From positions 62,001 through 126,000 of the forward strand of contig NZ_JAEKMH010000002.1 in the NCBI RefSeq assembly GCF_016411825.1: a stretch of 64,000 bases of DNA, read 5' to 3'. The position numbers were made by a program, and so were the translations under genes. How positions within the stretch are numbered: the stretch's first letter is position 1; every line of letters starts with the position of its first letter. The stretch is from Devosia sediminis (GTDB taxonomy: Bacteria; Pseudomonadota; Alphaproteobacteria; Rhizobiales; Devosiaceae). Positions 19,436-28,358 of the stretch are shown one piece after another. The notes below the pieces were generated by a model. That model was not told the DNA's origin. It saw nothing but the letters and a program-made list of their open reading frames with translations, and did no database searches.

Positions 19436-21289
19436 ATGACTTATGATCCGGCAACCGACAATCCTCTCTACGACAACCCGCTCAAGACCCGCGTCGATGT
19501 CGAAACGGGGTTGCGCGACCTGTTCGACCCGCTCTTGCCCTACTTTTCCGAGGGTGGAGCGCGCGTGCGGCTCGATGGAGCGGCGGCCCATTTCGACCGC
19601 GCCGCCGCCGACCTCGAAGGGTTTGCTAGGCCGCTCTGGGGCCTGACGCCGCTGGCGGCAGGTGGGGGAGACTTTGCCCACTGGGAGCTCTATCGGCAGG
19701 GTCTCGCCAATGGCACAGATCCGGAGCACCCCGAATATTGGGGCACGGTCAATTCCACCGACCAGCGCATGGTCGAACTAGCCGCCATCGGCTTCACCAT
19801 GCGCATGGTGCCGCATCTGGTGTGGGCGCCGCTGCCGCAGAAGGCCAAGGACAACCTCGCGGCTTATTTGAAGCATGCGCGAAAGTTCGACTATGCCGAC
19901 AACAACTGGAAGTTCTTCCGCATCCTGGTCGATCTCGGCCTCGAGGAATGCGGCGTCGACTTCGACCGCTCGCTGACCGAAAAGTACCTCGAGGAACTCG
20001 ACGGCTTCTACCTCGGCGAAGGCTGGTATCGCGACGGCAATGTCCGCCGCATTGACCACTACATTCCCTTCGCCATGCATTTCTATGGCCTGATTTATGC
20101 CAAGCTGGCGCGCGGCGACGACAAGCGCGTCGCCGCCTACAAGGAGCGTGCCGCGCTCTTTGCCAAGGATATCCAGCACTGGTTCGACGAGGATGGCGGC
20201 ACGCTCGCCTTCGGGCGTTCGCTGACCTATCGCTTTGCCTGCGGCGGCTTCTGGGGCGCGCTGGCCTTTGCCGATCTCGAAGCGCTGCCCTGGGGCAAGA
20301 TCAAGGGCCACTTCATGCGCCACCTGCGCTGGTGGGCCGACAAGCCCATCGCCCATGGCAATGGTGTGCTCTCCATCGGCTATGCCTATCCGCAGCTCTT
20401 CATGTCCGAAAGCTACAATTCGGCCGGTTCGCCCTATTGGGCGCTGAAGGCCTTCCTGCCATTGGCGCTGCCGGCCGACCACCCCTTCTGGACGGCCGAG
20501 GAAGAGGAAGCCGGCTTCGAACACAAGCCGGTGCCCCTGAAACATCCAGGCATGGTCATGCAGCACTCGCCGGGCAATGTGGTGGCGCTGTCGAGCGGCC
20601 AGCAGAACTGGCAGATGCGCGCTGGCACCGAGAAATACGCCAAGTTCGTTTATTCGAGCCGCTACGGCTTTTCCGTGGAAGTCGACGAGCGCGCCTACCA
20701 GTCCGGAGCCTTCGACGGTGCGCTGGCGCTGAGCGACGATGGCCGCCACTACCGGGTGCGCGAAACCAACGAGACCGCGCAGATCGCCGAGAACTGCCTC
20801 CATGCGCGCTGGAAGCCCTGGAGTGATGTGACGGTCGAGACGTGGCTGATCCCGGCCCATCACTGGCATGTGCGCGTGCACCGGATTACCACCCCGCGAG
20901 CGCTGCATGGCACCGAAGGCGGCTTCGCCATTGCCCGCGCCGACCTCAATGCCGATGACTATATCGACGAGAAGGGCAGGGCGGTGGCGCGCTCGAAAAC
21001 CGATCTCAGCGCCATTGTCTGCCTTGCCGGTCGGCGCGACGGGCGCGCATTCCGCGCCTTGCCCAACACCAATCTCATCGCGTCGAAAACCATCGTGCCG
21101 CAGCTGCGGGGCGACATCGCCGCCGGCACGACTGTGCTGGTGACGGCGGCCATGGCGTTCAAGGCGGGCAGCGAGGCCGAAACGGCTCTCACCACCCCGC
21201 CGCGCGCGCCGGACCTGGCGGCTCTCGAGGCCCTCTTTGCCCGCGAGGGCGCTGATGTCAGCGCCATAATGGTGCCGGAGCGGTTCTGA
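19436..21289 (+). CDS. DUF2264 domain-containing protein
   Basis: Cytoplasmic protein of 617 residues, no signal peptide. The N-terminal two thirds match the DUF2264 pattern of an aromatic-rich helical barrel (for example DYADNNWKFFRILVDLGLEE, GWYRDGNVRRIDHYIPFAMHF). A smaller, probably beta-sheet region follows. Many Trp, Tyr, Asp and His residues suggest a carbohydrate-active fold. It starts one base after the DppF-type stop and its own stop overlaps the next gene. It pairs functionally with the heparinase-like enzyme in sugar catabolism, but its reaction is not established here. Confidence 0.85.
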   Translation: MTYDPATDNPLYDNPLKTRVDVETGLRDLFDPLLPYFSEGGARVRLDGAAAHFDRAAADLEGFARPLWGLTPLAAGGGDFAHWELYRQGLANGTDPEHPEYWGTVNSTDQRMVELAAIGFTMRMVPHLVWAPLPQKAKDNLAAYLKHARKFDYADNNWKFFRILVDLGLEECGVDFDRSLTEKYLEELDGFYLGEGWYRDGNVRRIDHYIPFAMHFYGLIYAKLARGDDKRVAAYKERAALFAKDIQHWFDEDGGTLAFGRSLTYRFACGGFWGALAFADLEALPWGKIKGHFMRHLRWWADKPIAHGNGVLSIGYAYPQLFMSESYNSAGSPYWALKAFLPLALPADHPFWTAEEEEAGFEHKPVPLKHPGMVMQHSPGNVVALSSGQQNWQMRAGTEKYAKFVYSSRYGFSVEVDERAYQSGAFDGALALSDDGRHYRVRETNETAQIAENCLHARWKPWSDVTVETWLIPAHHWHVRVHRITTPRALHGTEGGFAIARADLNADDYIDEKGRAVARSKTDLSAIVCLAGRRDGRAFRALPNTNLIASKTIVPQLRGDIAAGTTVLVTAAMAFKAGSEAETALTTPPRAPDLAALEALFAREGADVSAIMVPERF

Positions 21290-22296
21290 TGCGCCCAAAA
21301 CTGAGTTTTGCCTTCGATCCGCACAAGACCAGGCACGTCTTCGACGAGCATGCCATGCAAAGGCTGGAGGCCTGTTGCGACCTGGTCTCCTCAGTGCCGC
21401 TGACCAGCTTTTCGACGCCATCCGCACGCGCGGCACTGGCGGAGACGGAAATCCTCGTCACCGGCTGGGGCTGTCCGATGCTGACCCCTGACCTCTTGCG
21501 CGCCGCGCCAAATTTGAAGTTGATTGCCCATGCTGCGGGCACGGTCAAATTCACCGTCGATCCCGTGGCCTATGCGAGCGGTGTCCGTGTCACGCATGCC
21601 GCCGAGGCCAATGCCGTGCCGGTGGCCGAATTCACCCTGGCGGCGATCCTTTTTGCCAACAAGCGCATGTTCGAGCTGCGCGACCTCTATCGCGCCGATC
21701 CGAGCCGGCGCAGCAGTTACGAGCTGATGGACACGTCCATCGGCAATTTCCGCCGCACCGTAGGCCTTGTCGGCGCCTCGCGCATCGGCCGCAAGGTCGC
21801 GGCCATGCTCGAAAATTTCGACATGGATGTGCTGCTCTACGATCCCTTCGTGCAGCCGGACGATCCCCTCGCCCGGCAGGTGGAGCTGGTGGAGCTCGAC
21901 GCCCTGATGGCCCGCTCCGACGTCGTGTCTATCCATGCGCCGTCGCTGCCCTCGACCCGGCACATGATCGGCGCGCGGCAATTGAAGCTGATGCAGGATG
22001 GCGCTGCCTTCATCAACACGGCGCGCGGGGCGCTGGTGGACGAGGCGGCGCTGATCGCGGAATTGCAGACCGGTCGTATCCAGGCCGTCATCGATGTCAC
22101 CGACCCCGAAATCCCGCCGGCCAACTCGCCGCTGTTCAGCCTGCCCAATGTTTTTCTCACCCCCCATGTCGCCGGCGCCATTGGCACCGAACGGGCGCGG
22201 CTCGGGCTGATGGCGGTGGAAGAAGTCGAGCGTTTCGTCCGCGGCGAGCCTATGCTCTATGAAATCGAGCCGGCGCTGCTGGAGAGATTGGCGTGA
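21289..22296 (+). CDS. D-isomer-specific 2-hydroxyacid dehydrogenase family protein
   Basis: NAD(P)-dependent cytoplasmic dehydrogenase of 335 residues. The nucleotide-binding loop is [14 protein letters not shown] near residues 157-170. The catalytic arginine lies in [11 protein letters not shown], the glutamate in the DVTDPEIPP segment, and the histidine in TPHVAG. The start overlaps the DUF2264 stop (TGATG), so it is in the same operon. It likely reduces or oxidises a keto or hydroxy acid from the imported glycan; the substrate is unknown. Confidence 0.9.
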   Translation: MRPKLSFAFDPHKTRHVFDEHAMQRLEACCDLVSSVPLTSFSTPSARAALAETEILVTGWGCPMLTPDLLRAAPNLKLIAHAAGTVKFTVDPVAYASGVRVTHAAEANAVPVAEFTLAAILFANKRMFELRDLYRADPSRRSSYELMDTSIGNFRRTVGLVGASRIGRKVAAMLENFDMDVLLYDPFVQPDDPLARQVELVELDALMARSDVVSIHAPSLPSTRHMIGARQLKLMQDGAAFINTARGALVDEAALIAELQTGRIQAVIDVTDPEIPPANSPLFSLPNVFLTPHVAGAIGTERARLGLMAVEEVERFVRGEPMLYEIEPALLERLA

Positions 22297-24080
22297 TGGC
22301 GGAGACATTCGAGCGAAGTTCGATAGGCGTAGAGGCATCCCAGACCCCTCACCCGTCTCGCCCTGCGGGCGATCCACCCTCTCCCACAAGGGGCGAGGGG
22401 GGCACCGAGACCGCGTCGAACACAGGTTTCCCTTATCCCCTCGTGGGAGAAGGTGCCCGAAGGGCGGATGAGGGGGATTGGCACTCATCCCGCCTGCAAT
22501 TCCTGACTTGGGATCGGAAGCCGGAAGACATTGACAGTCCCGAGCACCGAACCCGTCAAGCCGAACTCGCCGCGCGCGCTGGTGCCAGCTTCCACCCCAC
22601 GGCCTACGTCGCACGGGATGCCGCCATCTTCACGACCCGCCTTGAACTGGGCGAACAGAGCTGGATTGCCGGGCATGCCCTGGTGCGCGGCGAGGCCACA
22701 TTCGGTGCGCACTGCACGGTCAATCCCTATGCGATGATCTCGGGCAAGGTCACCTGTGGGAACGGCGTCCGCATTGCCAGCCATGTCTCGCTGGTTGGCT
22801 TCAACCACGGCTATGACGACCCCGACACGCCGATCTATCTGCAGAAGCACGAGACGCGCGGCATCACCATCGGGGACGATGTGTGGATCGGCGCCAATGC
22901 CGTCGTGGTCGATGGCGTTACAATCGGCAAGGGCGCGGTGATCGCGGCGGGCGCGGTGGTCAGCAAGGACGTGCCCCCGATGGCCATTGTCGGCGGCGTG
23001 CCGGCAAAGGTGCTGCGCTATCGTGGCCGCTCGCGTCGCGACGACACACGGGCACAACTGACCGCCCTGGGCGAGCGGGCCAAAAAGCAGTTCCAGGATA
23101 TCCTCCGGCGCAACATGGTCGATGGCGAATACCTGTCGCGCGAGAACCATGGCGCGGCAAAGATGAGCATTCGCCATCTCTGCGACGCCATCGAGATTGC
23201 CACCGGTTTCGATGCTCTCCCCGATGGGCTCGATGTGAAGGCGGCCATCGCGCGGCTGCAGGCGGTGCAGGACGCGGAAACGGGCCTGTTCCCGGATCCG
23301 TATCAGGGGCCTAAGCCCGGCGTCGCCATGCGTGACGATGGGCTGGCACTCTACAATGTCCTGGCTGTCGGCTATGCGCTCGAAGTGCTCGGAGCGAGGC
23401 CGCTGCACCCGGTATCTGCGGTTGAAATCGGCGCACCGGACCTCTGTGAATGGCTGCGCGGCCTGACCTGGCGAGAGCGAGCCTGGGGGGCGGGCGCCGC
23501 GGTCGATGCCATCGGCACCGCTCTCTATTTCAACGCCCGCTATTTCAGCTCCGGCCCGACGCGCGAAACTCTTTTCGGCTGGCTGGCGCTGCACCAGGAT
23601 CGTGCCTCCGGGCTCTGGGGCTCGCCCACTGCCGACGAGGGACTTTTGCAGCCGGTCAACGGTTTCTACCGGCTGACGCGGGGCACCTATGCCCAGTTCG
23701 GCGTGGCCGTGCCGCGACCGGAGGCAGCGATCGACTCGGTGCTGCTCAACCATCGAAACTATGGCGGCTTTTCGGGGCCCACCTACACTGCCTGCAACCT
23801 GCTCGATACCATCCATCCAGTGCTGCTCTGCCTTGGCCAGACCGACCATCGCCGCGGCGAGGCCGAGGCGATTGCCAGATCGGTGGTCGCGCGGGCCGGC
23901 GAACGCTGGGTCGATGGCGAGGGCTTTGCCTTCGCCGATGGCCAGTCGCCGGGCCTGCAAGGTACGGAAATGTGGCTCTCGGTGGTGCACCTTGCGGCCA
24001 AGCTCCTGGGCGAGGAGGACGCGTTCTGCTTCGTCCCCAAGGGTGTGCATCGGACCGAAGCGGTGGGACTGGGGATCTGA
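22296..24080 (+). CDS. Left-handed beta-helix acyltransferase fused to a C-terminal helical domain
   Basis: Product of about 594 residues. Residues about 95-250 are a hexapeptide-repeat acetyltransferase resembling maltose/galactoside acetyltransferases ([33 protein letters not shown], then [16 protein letters not shown]). The C-terminal 330 residues are an unrelated Trp-rich, probably helical domain ([21 protein letters not shown]) that I cannot assign. Residues about 17-61 are encoded by an inserted palindromic element, so the extreme N-terminus is abnormal. The ATG overlaps the upstream stop. It may modify a sugar or detoxify analogues, as LacA-type enzymes do. Confidence 0.75.
   Translation: MAETFERSSIGVEASQTPHPSRPAGDPPSPTRGEGGTETASNTGFPYPLVGEGARRADEGDWHSSRLQFLTWDRKPEDIDSPEHRTRQAELAARAGASFHPTAYVARDAAIFTTRLELGEQSWIAGHALVRGEATFGAHCTVNPYAMISGKVTCGNGVRIASHVSLVGFNHGYDDPDTPIYLQKHETRGITIGDDVWIGANAVVVDGVTIGKGAVIAAGAVVSKDVPPMAIVGGVPAKVLRYRGRSRRDDTRAQLTALGERAKKQFQDILRRNMVDGEYLSRENHGAAKMSIRHLCDAIEIATGFDALPDGLDVKAAIARLQAVQDAETGLFPDPYQGPKPGVAMRDDGLALYNVLAVGYALEVLGARPLHPVSAVEIGAPDLCEWLRGLTWRERAWGAGAAVDAIGTALYFNARYFSSGPTRETLFGWLALHQDRASGLWGSPTADEGLLQPVNGFYRLTRGTYAQFGVAVPRPEAAIDSVLLNHRNYGGFSGPTYTACNLLDTIHPVLLCLGQTDHRRGEAEAIARSVVARAGERWVDGEGFAFADGQSPGLQGTEMWLSVVHLAAKLLGEEDAFCFVPKGVHRTEAVGLGI
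22345..22477. repeat. RIME-like palindromic element inside a coding region (copy 2)
   Basis: Inverse-orientation copy of the unit at 17226-17362: CCCTCACCCGTCTCG at one end, CGAAGGGCGGATGAGGGGG at the other, two internal palindromes with CCACAAGGGG and CCCCTCGTGGG. It lies in frame within the N-terminal part of the acyltransferase gene and encodes a Pro/Arg/Gly-rich stretch. Confidence 0.75.
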
Positions 24081-24218
24081 TTCCTCTCCCCATCGGGGAG
24101 AGGGTGGATCGGGCGAAGCCCGAGATGGGTGGGGGGTGCTCAACGCATCCCCGGAATTCATGCAGGACCTCCCCTCATCCGGCGCTGCGCGCCACCTTCT
24201 CCCCAATGGGGCGAAGAA
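24081..24218. repeat. RIME-like palindromic element (copy 3)
   Basis: Two hairpin units, CCTCTCCCCATCGGGGAGAGG at the left and CACCTTCTCCCCAATGGGG at the right, separated by about 60 bp. It fills the gap between the acyltransferase and ThuA-like genes. Confidence 0.65.
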
Positions 24219-24235
24219 CAGGAAGGAATATCGAC

Positions 24236-24883
24236 ATGACCAAAAAAGCACTCGTTGTCTGGGGCGGCATGGAATTGCATACGCCCGAGCGCGGCGCGCA
24301 TGTGGTGCGCGAGTTGCTGGAGCAGGAGGGCTTTGGGGTCACGGTGACGCCGGACTATGACGCGCTGGGGGCCGAGGATGTGGGGACGAATGACCTCGTC
24401 GTGCCCGTCATTACCGACGGCACGCTCGACCCCGAAAAGATGAAGAATCTCATCGCCGCCATCCGCGCCGGGACAGGTCTCGCGGGCTACCACATGGGCC
24501 TCGCGACCACCTTTCGGGCCAGCGTGCCCTTCCGCTATGCCGCCAGCGTTTATTGGGTGCAGCATCCGGGCAATATCATCACCTACACGGTCGACGTGGC
24601 CCGCCCCGATCACCCGATTATGGCGGGCATCGACAGTTTCGAGCACACGTCCGAGCAGTATTACCTCAACTACGATCCGGCGGTGGAGGTGCTGGCGACG
24701 ACGACCTTTTCGGGCGAATACCACCCCTGGCGCAAGGACGTGGTCATGCCGGTGGTGTTCACGACCACGCATGATCAGGGCCGGGTATTCTATACCTCGC
24801 TCGGTCATACGGCCGACGAGCTGGAGATCCCGCAGGTGCGCACGATCCTCAAGCGTGGATTGTTGTGGGCGGCGAGGAGTTAA
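24236..24883 (+). CDS. ThuA-like domain protein
   Basis: Cytoplasmic protein of 215 residues with the ThuA/class I glutamine amidotransferase-like fold. It starts KKALVVWGGMELHTPERGAHVV. Later come TGLAGYHMGLATTF and the histidine-rich HPIMAGIDSFEHTSEQYYL segment. ThuA proteins accompany sugar-uptake operons in rhizobia but their chemistry is not well defined. An AGGAAGGA site precedes the ATG. It is the last gene of the heparinase/DUF2264 locus, behind a palindromic repeat. Confidence 0.88.
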   Translation: MTKKALVVWGGMELHTPERGAHVVRELLEQEGFGVTVTPDYDALGAEDVGTNDLVVPVITDGTLDPEKMKNLIAAIRAGTGLAGYHMGLATTFRASVPFRYAASVYWVQHPGNIITYTVDVARPDHPIMAGIDSFEHTSEQYYLNYDPAVEVLATTTFSGEYHPWRKDVVMPVVFTTTHDQGRVFYTSLGHTADELEIPQVRTILKRGLLWAARS

Positions 24884-24993
24884 CCCCCACCTACCCTCCC
24901 CCTGAAAGGGGGAGGGACCGACCGAGTGCACCATTGATGCGGTAGTCACCATGTTTCTCCTCCCCCTTCTCAGGGGGAGGCCGGGTGGGGGTA
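24884..24993. repeat. Dispersed palindromic element, CCCCCACC family
   Basis: Starts CCCCCACCTACCCTCCCCC and ends CCGGGTGGGGGTA, with internal hairpins CCTCCCCCTGAAAGGGGGAGG and CTCCCCCTTCTCAGGGGGAG. It sits between the convergent ThuA-like and methyltransferase genes and could act as a bidirectional terminator. Confidence 0.65.
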
Positions 24994-24995
24994 TC

Positions 24996-25019
24996 TTACT
25001 ACTACTGCTGCTGCTGCTG
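24996..25019. repeat. Trinucleotide microsatellite at a gene end
   Basis: On the plus strand TTA, two CTA units, a further CTA and about five CTG units run in tandem. On the coding strand this gives the poly-Gln end of the methyltransferase and three in-frame stops. CAG to TAG decay of one repeat tract explains the pattern. Confidence 0.6.
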
Positions 25020-25724
25020 TTCCGCCTGCCGCCGCAGCACCTCACTTTCGGGCAAGGCATTGGCGTATCTGAGTTCCCGATTGGCCCGCGCCCAGAAGGC
25101 GGGATGGACACGATCAAGCAGTGCGGGGTCATCGGGCACTAGGTCCAGAGACGCGGCGGTGGCGTCGTCGAGGAACAAGATGACATTCTGCCGGTACCAG
25201 GCGGGGATGGCCTCGTCGGTCCAGATCAGGGGACGGACTACGTCATAGGCACAGTAGCCATGCGCGTCGAACAGCCTTGCCCAGAAGCTGGGCCATTGCT
25301 CGTTGATATGCCCGACCCCGCCCTGGCCGGGTATGGCGGCGCTGAACAGCACGGCCGGCGCCATGGCAACCAGATCGCGCACAAAACCCTCGGCGCGGCC
25401 TGGGGTGAGATGCTCGGCCACTTCCAGCGACAGCACGAGGTCGGCCTCGGGGCCGGCAAAGCCCTGTTCGAGATCGGCCGGCGTATAGACGATGGCGGGA
25501 TCGTCGAGCATGTCGGGTGTCACCCAGCTTCCCTCCATGCCGAAGGCGACGCTCGAGCCGGCCTCCAGAGCCGCCGCGAGGAAGGTGCCCGAGCCGCAGC
25601 CGATATCGGCAACGCGGTTGCGCCCGAGCGCGGCCGGCAGGGCGGCGAGGATGCGCCGCGCCGCATGCTGGGTATGGGCGCGCCGGTCGGCGTAGAAATC
25701 GGCAGGATAAAGGCTCGTGGTCAT
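25002..25724 (-). CDS. Class I SAM-dependent methyltransferase
   Basis: Cytoplasmic methyltransferase of 240 residues. The SAM-binding motif I is VADIGCGSGTFL near residues 38-49, and a later acidic motif (DLVLSLEVAEHL) is typical of the class. The substrate cannot be inferred. A GAGGGG site precedes the ATG. The C-terminus ends in five glutamines encoded by a CAG run, followed by three consecutive stop codons (TAG TAG TAA, down to 24996). It is convergent with the sugar locus and divergent from the c-di-GMP gene. Confidence 0.88.
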   Translation of the reverse strand: MTTSLYPADFYADRRAHTQHAARRILAALPAALGRNRVADIGCGSGTFLAAALEAGSSVAFGMEGSWVTPDMLDDPAIVYTPADLEQGFAGPEADLVLSLEVAEHLTPGRAEGFVRDLVAMAPAVLFSAAIPGQGGVGHINEQWPSFWARLFDAHGYCAYDVVRPLIWTDEAIPAWYRQNVILFLDDATAASLDLVPDDPALLDRVHPAFWARANRELRYANALPESEVLRRQAEQQQQQ

Positions 25725-25876
25725 GGCGTCCCCTCAGGCGCAGCCCATGCTCGGAAATACCGAGCGCAAGGCGGAATGCGGATCACATTTGCATTTGATC
25801 GGCCGCCGGTGACGGTTCCGTAAAGCTTTTACCCGCAGGACTATAGGCAGCTACGGGTTTTTTCATAGGCGCGGAA

Positions 25877-28312
25877 TTGCCGGTCATCGAGTTTTTCTTC
25901 ACGGCCCATGATCCGGCCCTGATCGTCCTCGCCGCGACGATCTGCATGATCTCGTCCTATGCCTGCATCGGCCTCGCGCGCCACGCGGCCCGATCGAGCG
26001 GGCGCATGCGCGACGTCTGGACGGCCGTTGCCGCCATGGCCGTGGGCTTTGGCATCTGGGCGACCCATTTCGTCGCCGTGCTCGCTTTCCGCCCCGGCTT
26101 CACCCTCAGCTACGATCTCTGGATGACGGCGCTGTCGCTGCTGATTGCCATCGGCGTCTGCGGCGCCGGCATCGCCATGGCCAGCCGCGGCCGCACCTTT
26201 TCCGACCGCTTCCTCGGCGGCGCCGTGGTGGGCGTCGCTATCTCCACCATGCACTATACCGGCATTGCCGCCCTGGTCATGGGCGGGCGCCTGGCCTGGG
26301 ATCCGGGAATGGTGGCGACTTCGATCCTGGCTGGCATCGCCATGGGCGGCGTCGCCCTCGGCATCGGCATGGATGGCCGCCTGCGCCATATGCTGACCGG
26401 GGCACTGCTGCTGACGCTGGCTATCTGCGCCATGCATTTCACGGCCATGGCCGCGGCAGACTTTTCGCTCTGCTTCCCGCTTTCGGTGAATGGCGAACTG
26501 GACGGCTTCTGGCTCTCCATTGGTCTCACCTTCATCTCCATCCTGCTCCTGGGCCTGGCCCTGGGTAGTGCCGTGCTCGACGAGGCCGACCGCCGGCGCA
26601 CCGAGCGGGAGCGGGAACGCGAGCTGCGGGACGCGGCGGAAATCGTGGCGGTGACGCAAAAGCTCGAACTGGCCATGACCCACATGGCCCAGGGCCTCGG
26701 ACTCTATGGCATCGACGGCACGCTGCAGCTCTACAACCAGCGCTTCCCGACGCTGCTCGGCATCCATCCGCTCACCAATCTCAAGGGGATGAGCTTTCGC
26801 GATACCTGCCGGCTGACCATTGCCGGCACGGACGTGGCGGTGGAAGATATCGAGCAGCGCATCGAAGCGACCTTGGCCAGCCACCTGCCGCTGATCGAAG
26901 AGGGTGGGGAAATCGTCATCGCCTTCGGCGAAGACCGGGTGCTGCAGGTCAGCCACAGCCCCGTGGGCGACGGCTCGTGGGTGACTACCCTCGACGACAT
27001 CACCGAGCGGCACCGCTCGCAGCGCGCCATTGCCCATCTCGCCCGGCACGATGGCCTGACCGGCCTGCCCAACCGCGCCCGCTTCAACGAATCCTTCGAT
27101 TTGGCCCGCAGCCGGGCCGAGGAGACCAGAAGCCAGGTGGCCGTCATCGCCATCGACCTCGATCACTTCAAGGAAATCAACGACAATCACGGCCATGCGG
27201 CCGGCGACATGGTGCTCAAGACCCTCGCCTCACGCTTCAACGCGCTGCTGCGCGAGGGCGAAAGCATCGCCCGGCTGGGCGGCGACGAATTCGCGGCGAT
27301 CAAGGTTTTTTCGGGCATGGATGCGCTGCGCGAATTCCTTGTCCGCCTCGAAGACGCGCTGAGCCGCCGCGTCGAAGGGGAAGGTCTTGCCCTCTCCACC
27401 GGCGGCAGCATAGGCGTCGCCGTCTGGCCCGAGGATGGCCGGGACCTGTCCAAGCTGATGAGCAATGCCGACCTGGCCATGTACCGCGCCAAGGCCGAGT
27501 TCGACCGCCGCATCTGCTACTATGAACGCGACATGGACGAGCAGGCGCGCGAGCGCCGGGACATGGCCCGCGATCTCTGGACGGCGCTGGAACAGAACGC
27601 GTTCTACCTCGCCTACCAGGTGCAGAAGTCGGTCTCGACCGGTGAGACCACCGGCTATGAAGTGCTGCTGCGCTGGAATCGTCCCGGCCATGGCGAGGTT
27701 TCGCCATCCGACTTCATCCCCGTGGCCGAGGAATGCGGCGCCATCAACGCCATCGGGGTCTGGGTGCTGAAGATGGCCTGCCTCGATGCCGCGTCCTGGC
27801 CCGAGCCCTACAAGATCGCGGTCAATGTCTCGGGGCTGCAACTGGCGCAGGTGGATTTCATCGAGACGGTGCGCTCGACCCTGTTCATGTCGGGCCTGGC
27901 GCCCCATCGGCTCGAGCTCGAAGTCACCGAAACCTCGATCATCAGCGACAAGCAGCGGGCCCTCCATATCCTGCGCCAGATCAAGGCCATGGGCGTCTCC
28001 ATCGCCATCGACGATTTCGGCACCGGCTATTCCTCGCTCGAAACCCTGCGCAGCTTCCCCTTCGACAAGATCAAGCTCGACCGGTCCTTCATGCGCGAAG
28101 TGGAGAGCAACGAGCAGTCCAAGGCCATCGTCCGCGCCATCCTGACGCTGGGCAGGAGCCTCTCCGTGCCGGTGCTGGCCGAAGGCGTGGAGACCCGCGC
28201 CCAGCTCGACGTGCTGCGCAAGGAAGGCTGCACCGAAGCGCAAGGCTTCCTGCTCGGCCGCCCCGGAGCCATCGACTGGGACGACCGGCTGGAAAGCGGT
28301 CTGACGGGCTGA
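25877..28312 (+). CDS. MHYT-PAS-GGDEF-EAL membrane c-di-GMP enzyme
   Basis: Membrane sensor of 811 residues. Seven or so N-terminal helices carry three MHYT-type motifs (WATHFVAVLAF, STMHYTGIAAL, CAMHFTAMAAA). A PAS-like region (LELAMTHMAQGLGLYG) follows. The GGDEF domain has an intact RLGGDEF but no RxxD inhibitory site before it. The EAL domain has YEVLLRW, ELEVTETS, IDDFGTGYSS and LAEGVET. Both domains look active, so it could make or degrade c-di-GMP in response to a small ligand or redox signal. The TTG start is chosen because the MHYT domain normally begins there. Confidence 0.92.
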   Translation: MPVIEFFFTAHDPALIVLAATICMISSYACIGLARHAARSSGRMRDVWTAVAAMAVGFGIWATHFVAVLAFRPGFTLSYDLWMTALSLLIAIGVCGAGIAMASRGRTFSDRFLGGAVVGVAISTMHYTGIAALVMGGRLAWDPGMVATSILAGIAMGGVALGIGMDGRLRHMLTGALLLTLAICAMHFTAMAAADFSLCFPLSVNGELDGFWLSIGLTFISILLLGLALGSAVLDEADRRRTERERERELRDAAEIVAVTQKLELAMTHMAQGLGLYGIDGTLQLYNQRFPTLLGIHPLTNLKGMSFRDTCRLTIAGTDVAVEDIEQRIEATLASHLPLIEEGGEIVIAFGEDRVLQVSHSPVGDGSWVTTLDDITERHRSQRAIAHLARHDGLTGLPNRARFNESFDLARSRAEETRSQVAVIAIDLDHFKEINDNHGHAAGDMVLKTLASRFNALLREGESIARLGGDEFAAIKVFSGMDALREFLVRLEDALSRRVEGEGLALSTGGSIGVAVWPEDGRDLSKLMSNADLAMYRAKAEFDRRICYYERDMDEQARERRDMARDLWTALEQNAFYLAYQVQKSVSTGETTGYEVLLRWNRPGHGEVSPSDFIPVAEECGAINAIGVWVLKMACLDAASWPEPYKIAVNVSGLQLAQVDFIETVRSTLFMSGLAPHRLELEVTETSIISDKQRALHILRQIKAMGVSIAIDDFGTGYSSLETLRSFPFDKIKLDRSFMREVESNEQSKAIVRAILTLGRSLSVPVLAEGVETRAQLDVLRKEGCTEAQGFLLGRPGAIDWDDRLESGLTG

Positions 28313-28358
28313 GCAAGGCGATTGACCCCGCCCGGCGCGCGGAAGTAGCGTGCCGCCC

